The notes under the pieces were generated by a model that was not told where the DNA came from, ran no database searches, and worked only from the letters and a program-made list of their open reading frames with translations. DNA of 64,000 nucleotides from Clostridiales bacterium (lineage in GTDB: Bacteria > Bacillota > Clostridia > Saccharofermentanales > Saccharofermentanaceae): contig JAFWDK010000012.1 in the NCBI GenBank assembly GCA_017513085.1, positions 1 through 64,000 of the forward strand, given 5' to 3'. The position numbers and the translations under genes are program-made. Numbering within the stretch: the first letter of the stretch is position 1; each line of letters begins with the position of its first letter. Of this stretch, positions 59,992 to 64,000 are shown one piece after another.

Positions 59992-61142
59992 GGGAGAAAA
60001 AGAAGCGGATTCTTTTTCTTTGGGGCGCCGGCATCGTGCTGCCTCTGCTGCTGATCGGACTTCTTTATGTGTTGCAAAGATTTCTCATTTCGTATCCAGC
60101 TATAGGCGAGGCCTATGCGAGAGGACCTTTCAAGTTTTTATCCTATCTCCCGTCGAGGCTTTCGAGCCTTGTCCCGATCTCGATCACGGAAGTTCTCTGT
60201 TTGACGGCGGCCCTGGCGTCTCCTTTCCTGATCGCCTGGTTTATCCTGCGCATAGTCAGATCTATAAGGCAGAAAAAAGGTCGGAAGTTTTTCTTCGGAA
60301 AAGCACGCATCCTGACCTGGGGGCTTTTTGCCATGTATGCGTTTTTCATGCTCTTTCATGGCATCAACTACACACGCCGTCCGCTCGAGGAATCTCTGGG
60401 ATTCGGGCAGAGGACATATACTGTCGAGGAACTTGGCGAAGTATATATATGGGTGATCCTTCAGATCAACGAGGCGAGGACGAAGAGTTTTGAGGACGAA
60501 AACGGCGTCATCGCGTATCCGGGCGGAATGAATGTGTTCTGGGATGAGGCGCAGAGACACTATAGGGATGCAGCATCGATCTTTCCTTCGCTTCAGGGAA
60601 ATGTGGGCAGGCCCAAACCGGTCGCAGCATCCCGCTACTGGTCCTACACGAACATTGTAGGCCTTTACGACCCGTTCCTGTGCGAATGCAACGTCAACAA
60701 AGCCACCACATTTACGGAAATCGCGAGCAGTGCTTTTCACGAAATGTCTCATCTAAACGGATATGCCGTCGAGAACAATGCGAATCTGGCATCCATGCTC
60801 ATCCGCATGAACTGCGACAAGCCGGAGATCCGCTATAGCGGGTTCTCGGACGCGCTGCCCCTGATCGAGGAGGATTTTGTCAAAGCGTTCAACGGAAATT
60901 CCGACGTCATCCGACAGGTCCTCGAGCAGGTGCCGCTCTGCGACGGATTCTACCGGGACTGGGCGGCTCGTGTCGAATTCTGGGACAGCATCAACCCGCC
61001 GCCGATCGTGGAGACGGTGTCGAATAATGTCAACGATTCTTTTCTCAAGGTCAACCAGCAGAAAGAGGGCGTGCAGAGTTACCATGTGCAGCCTTCGGTG
61101 GTGGCCGATTATTACTATACTTACGTGAAACCGCAGGAGTGA
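59988..61142 (+). CDS. DUF3810 membrane protein, putative zinc metalloprotease
   Basis: A 384-residue protein starting with GTG at 59988 inside the stop of the previous gene. Three membrane helices are in the first 130 residues (about 10-30, 55-85, 103-122). The rest contains HEMSH (H251-H255), a HExxH-type zinc site, followed by HLNGYAVENNANLASM, in which the Glu could serve as third ligand. This pattern is the one seen in the DUF3810 family, thought to be a membrane-linked protease. Translation is coupled to the DUF1624 gene, so the two may act on the same envelope component. Confidence 0.82.
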   Translation: MREKKKRILFLWGAGIVLPLLLIGLLYVLQRFLISYPAIGEAYARGPFKFLSYLPSRLSSLVPISITEVLCLTAALASPFLIAWFILRIVRSIRQKKGRKFFFGKARILTWGLFAMYAFFMLFHGINYTRRPLEESLGFGQRTYTVEELGEVYIWVILQINEARTKSFEDENGVIAYPGGMNVFWDEAQRHYRDAASIFPSLQGNVGRPKPVAASRYWSYTNIVGLYDPFLCECNVNKATTFTEIASSAFHEMSHLNGYAVENNANLASMLIRMNCDKPEIRYSGFSDALPLIEEDFVKAFNGNSDVIRQVLEQVPLCDGFYRDWAARVEFWDSINPPPIVETVSNNVNDSFLKVNQQKEGVQSYHVQPSVVADYYYTYVKPQE

Positions 61143-61145
61143 GCC

Positions 61146-62588
61146 ATGCTGACGATCCGACTGATTGGACATGAACATTTTTATCCGCTGTGCGATGTGG
61201 CGCGTCTGTTTACGGGCGTGATCCCACGCGTGGATGGGGATACGATCCGGGTGGACGTTCCGTCCGAGGCCGTGATCGAGAGCCGTTTGTCCGAGGGAAA
61301 AGCACTGACTTCGGTTGTGGAGGGTTTTCCCGAGCTTGTGGGGGAGCTTCGTGCGGTGCGAAAGCAGGAGGATCTTCCGTCTTCGCGGGAGTGCAAGAGA
61401 CAGCTGTATGTTCTTCTTTCCAGGGCGTACGGGAAAGAGTTTCCCTGGGGCGCGCTGACCGGGATCCGTCCGACGCAGGTAGCCCGGGAAGTGGACCGAG
61501 CGGAAGATCTGATGCGGATCTACGGCGTGCGTGAGGATAAGGCGAAGCTTGCTTTTGCGACCATGCGTGGAGAAGATGATGTGCTGGCGGATTCGGATCC
61601 CGAGAGCCTGCATGTATATATCGGCATACCATTCTGTCCGACGAGATGCGCGTACTGTTCTTTTGTCGCACAGGAAGCGCCCCGGAAAACGAAGCTTCTG
61701 CCATCTTACGCGGAGGCGGTGCTTCGGGAACTGGATCTGGTCCTGCCGAAGATACGTAAGCCGATCGAGACGCTGTATATCGGCGGAGGAACGCCTACAG
61801 TCCTGGATGATGAGCTTTTTACGGAATTCATCCGGGGCGTGTTTTCCCATCCTGAGTTTTCGAGCCTTCGGGAAGTGACGGTAGAAGCGGGAAGACCGGA
61901 TACCATTACGGAGAAAAAACTGGCTGCTCTTCGGGAAGCGGGAGTGACGCGGATCTGCATCAACCCGCAGACTTTGTCCGACGCGACGCTTCTTCGTGTC
62001 GGCAGAAAGCACACTGCCGAGGACTTCCTTAGAAAATTCGAGCTGGCCCGCTCAATGGGCTTTTCGGTCATCAACACGGACCTGATCGCCGGCCTTCCGG
62101 GTGAAAGCGCGGAAGAATTCTGTGATTCGCTTTCTCAGCTGATCGGGCTTGGTCCGGAGAACATCACGGTGCATTCTCTCTCGAAAAAGAGAAGAGCCGA
62201 CCTTTCCCGTGAAGAGGTCCTTCGCGAGCAGGAGGAAGAGCTCGGGAAAATGGAGCAAATGCTTTCGTTTTCTTCGCGCGTGTTGTCTGAAGCGGGTTAT
62301 GCGCCGTACTATCTTTATAAGCAGAAAGACACCTTGGGCGGTCACGAGAATGTGGGTTACCAGAAAGACGGCACGAGCTGTATCTATAATGTCGCCATGA
62401 TGAGTGACCAGAGAAGTGTCCTGTCTTTCGGCGCGGGCGGCATGAGCAAGAGAGTCTTCCTTCAGGAAGAAAGCCACCAGGTCCGGATCGAACGGTGCCC
62501 GTGCATCAAGGACGCCATCCAGTACATCGAAAATGTCGAGAAGATGGCTGAAAAGAAAGTGCTTTTCTTTCAGACGGAGGGAAAGTGA
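61146..62588 (+). CDS. hemZ: HemZ, coproporphyrinogen dehydrogenase-like radical SAM protein
   Basis: A 480-residue radical SAM protein. The iron-sulfur cluster motif CxxxCxxC is GIPFCPTRCAYCSF with C164, C168, C171; the SAM-binding GGGTP occurs as YIGGGTPT; TEAGRPD is present as VEAGRPD. The N-terminal 150 residues and the C-terminal region (YYLYKQKDTLGGHENVGY) are typical of the HemZ group of Clostridia and Bacillus. It is related to oxygen-independent coproporphyrinogen oxidase; its exact reaction in clostridia is not settled. It starts 3 bp after the DUF3810 gene. Confidence 0.93.
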   Translation: MLTIRLIGHEHFYPLCDVARLFTGVIPRVDGDTIRVDVPSEAVIESRLSEGKALTSVVEGFPELVGELRAVRKQEDLPSSRECKRQLYVLLSRAYGKEFPWGALTGIRPTQVAREVDRAEDLMRIYGVREDKAKLAFATMRGEDDVLADSDPESLHVYIGIPFCPTRCAYCSFVAQEAPRKTKLLPSYAEAVLRELDLVLPKIRKPIETLYIGGGTPTVLDDELFTEFIRGVFSHPEFSSLREVTVEAGRPDTITEKKLAALREAGVTRICINPQTLSDATLLRVGRKHTAEDFLRKFELARSMGFSVINTDLIAGLPGESAEEFCDSLSQLIGLGPENITVHSLSKKRRADLSREEVLREQEEELGKMEQMLSFSSRVLSEAGYAPYYLYKQKDTLGGHENVGYQKDGTSCIYNVAMMSDQRSVLSFGAGGMSKRVFLQEESHQVRIERCPCIKDAIQYIENVEKMAEKKVLFFQTEGK

Positions 62589-62621
62589 CAAAAGGTGTAG
62601 TAAAGCCCGGCGGGAATTGGG

Positions 62622-62627
62622 TATAAT
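62622..62627 (+). promoter_or_regulatory. Putative -10 box before the last gene
   Basis: TATAAT, 57 bp before the start at 62684. A -35 box is not clear at normal spacing. Confidence 0.4.
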
Positions 62628-62683
62628 ACATGCTGACACACGGGTTGCCGTGATTGGATGGGAAGGGAGAAGAGCGAGGCCGC

Positions 62684-64000
62684 ATGGATCAAGAGGCGTT
62701 TCGGAAACTGAAAGACCGGGTTTTCGGGGAAGAGAAGAAGCTTCACCGCGCCTTCTATCTCGGCGTGTTCGCGTTCGTCTCGCTTTTTCTTTTCTATAAC
62801 CTCTACCGCATCGTGTTCGCGGTCCACGACGACATCCTGATGTACGCCATCGCAAGAAACGGCAACATCGGGGAAGAAGCGCTTTGTGCCGCGAAATTCG
62901 GGCGGCTCTCGCAACTGTGGGATTATCTGTTGCTGTCGATCCCGTTCCTGGCGAACAAGCTTTGGTTCTACAAGATGATCGCCTATTTATCCATTCTTTT
63001 CGATGTCTGGGCGATGTGGTATTTCGTCCGCAAGCACATCGACCGGTCGTTTGCGGATCTTTGCGCGATCAGTTTTATGGCGTTTGCGACCATCTCGCCG
63101 CAGCACAATCTTTTCATCACATACGCACTGTGCCACCAGATCCCGATCGGACTGTTCTTCCTGGCACTGCACTATTTCCTTAGATTTTACGAGGGCAAAC
63201 GCAAGAAGGATCAGATCCTCTCCTGCGTGTTCTATCTTGCGTCCTGCATGATCTACGAAACATTCCTCGTGCTCATGCTGGTCTTCGGCGTGGCCGCGTG
63301 TTTTCTCGTCGGCCGGGAGAAGAAGGGTTTCCTGAAATTCTGCCGCGACGTGCTGCTCCTGATCCTGCCGCAGCTCCTCTGCGCCGCCTCTTACGCGGTC
63401 GCGCACACGGTCTGGCAGCACTACTATCCGTCGCCGTACGAGGGGCTCTCGCTCTATCTGGACGAGCCGCTCTACAGCGCCAAAGCCGTTTACAAGTTCA
63501 GCATCTCGCTTTTCCCGCTGGAATCCATGAACTGGCTCCACAAGACAGAAGGCATCACGTTCGCACAATTCCTCCACGGCATTACGATCGCCAGTGTGGC
63601 AAAAGCACTTCTCGTGGCGGGTGCTTTTGGCCTGGTATTGGCGATGGTGGCGAAGCGTGTGAAGTTCAAGGGCCATCTTGCCGTGATGGCGGTCGGTACG
63701 CTTGCGCCGTGCATCCTGATCGGTTTCAACCTGAAATACGTGAATGTGGCCAAAAGCGGTGTCACGACGTATATTCCGTCGTTTTACAGTTATGTGTTCC
63801 TGATCGTTTTGTTTTGCGGGCTGGTGTGCCTGGTGTATAAGTTCCTGAAACCGTTGTGGCTGCGTGGTTTGTACGTGGCGGCCGTTTTGGGGCTCGTGAT
63901 CGTGCTGAGCCTGGCTTCGGATTTTACGGTGGACTACTGGAAAGCGCGCTTCCTGCCGCAGGAAGTCCGTTACGAGAATTTCGACCGGGCGGTGTCTTCC
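62684..64000 (+). CDS. Polytopic membrane protein, N-terminal part (cut by window end)
   Basis: The frame from the ATG at 62684 is open for 439 codons to the last base. The start has GGGAGAAG/GCGAGG ahead. After a short basic, amphipathic N-terminus the protein shows about nine to ten membrane helices with short loops, including VFAFVSLFLFYNLYRIVF. The loop VHDDILMYAIARNG after helix 1 is acidic (DD), a placement like that of GT-C-type glycosyltransferases or oligosaccharide membrane enzymes. I cannot name the family with confidence, and the C-terminus is outside the window. Confidence 0.7.
   Translation, partial: MDQEAFRKLKDRVFGEEKKLHRAFYLGVFAFVSLFLFYNLYRIVFAVHDDILMYAIARNGNIGEEALCAAKFGRLSQLWDYLLLSIPFLANKLWFYKMIAYLSILFDVWAMWYFVRKHIDRSFADLCAISFMAFATISPQHNLFITYALCHQIPIGLFFLALHYFLRFYEGKRKKDQILSCVFYLASCMIYETFLVLMLVFGVAACFLVGREKKGFLKFCRDVLLLILPQLLCAASYAVAHTVWQHYYPSPYEGLSLYLDEPLYSAKAVYKFSISLFPLESMNWLHKTEGITFAQFLHGITIASVAKALLVAGAFGLVLAMVAKRVKFKGHLAVMAVGTLAPCILIGFNLKYVNVAKSGVTTYIPSFYSYVFLIVLFCGLVCLVYKFLKPLWLRGLYVAAVLGLVIVLSLASDFTVDYWKARFLPQEVRYENFDRAVSS

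Noticed and set aside
60753-62012. 419-codon minus-strand frame
   Set aside because: Antisense to DUF3810 and HemZ genes, whose motifs are intact; low-complexity Arg/His-rich translation typical of a shadow.

Overview
This 64 kb window most likely comes from a low-to-medium GC anaerobe of the Clostridia (Bacillota), possibly from gut or rumen. The signs are strong purine-rich ribosome binding sites, Gram-positive-type exported proteins with Thr/Pro or Lys/Pro linkers, a type II pantothenate kinase, a CBS-domain manganese pyrophosphatase, HemZ, and rich two-component signalling. Species cannot be told from the sequence alone. Almost every gene is on the + strand; only the pyrophosphatase, a GH43 glycosidase and one gene remnant are on the - strand. 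By eye, roughly 1-35.6 kb is more AT-rich and accessory in character, and 35.7-64 kb is more GC-rich and housekeeping or signalling.

0-6.7 kb: the 3' end of a small thiotemplate cluster. It holds the tail of an NRPS (A-PCP), an FkbH-like glyceryl-ACP synthase, its free ACP, a VOC (glyoxalase/epimerase-fold) protein, a type II thioesterase whose nucleophile is Cys instead of Ser, a free A-PCP protein and a UGT-type glycosyltransferase. The likely product is a small, glycosylated, glycerate-containing or amino-acyl metabolite.

6.8-20.5 kb: a glutaredoxin-like gene, then a set of exported proteins. Three large paralogues end in nearly the same DUF4214 array and the same final residues: two are leucine-rich-repeat proteins and one has a Cys/His amidase-like head. 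They are followed by a lipoprotein, a membrane protein with two identical-spacing CxCG pairs, and a small membrane protein. Four of these genes share an unusual two-hairpin leader just upstream of the start codon, and a fifth copy keeps only the first hairpin. The hairpin arms differ between copies while pairing is largely kept. This leader family is the best candidate for something undescribed here.

20.5-31.7 kb: a YjdF (DUF2992) gene remnant, then a complete type I-E CRISPR-Cas operon (cas3, cas8e, cse2, cas7e, cas5e, cas6e, cas1e and a cas2e fused to a DnaQ-like DEDDh exonuclease). A leader of only 51 bp precedes an array of 26 repeats and 25 spacers with an exact 61-bp period. The base after the 28-bp repeat core is a pyrimidine in all 25 cases, which suggests a PAM-derived base.

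31.7-37.5 kb: DUF2075 nuclease/helicase-like and MazG-like genes in an overlapping pair, a decayed zinc-ribbon gene, a GHKL ATPase, an HD hydrolase, an RmlC-like cupin and an N-terminally truncated HD-hydrolase fragment. This region looks like defence and accessory genes.

37.5-45.6 kb: a nitroreductase, then a NarL-type two-component system, a permease-ATPase-permease ABC system of the FtsX/MacB type, and an OmpR-type two-component system, which together resemble a cell-envelope stress or peptide-export and sensing unit. 45.6-48.8 kb (- strand): pyrophosphatase and GH43. 48.9-64 kb: a CmpB-type membrane protein, a lipid-kinase-like protein with an altered GGDGT motif, a hybrid histidine kinase and a REC-GGDEF protein, seryl-tRNA synthetase, a membrane-anchored protein, phosphatidylserine synthase-like enzyme, type II pantothenate kinase, a DUF1624 membrane protein, a DUF3810 putative metalloprotease, HemZ and the start of a polytopic membrane protein cut by the window edge.
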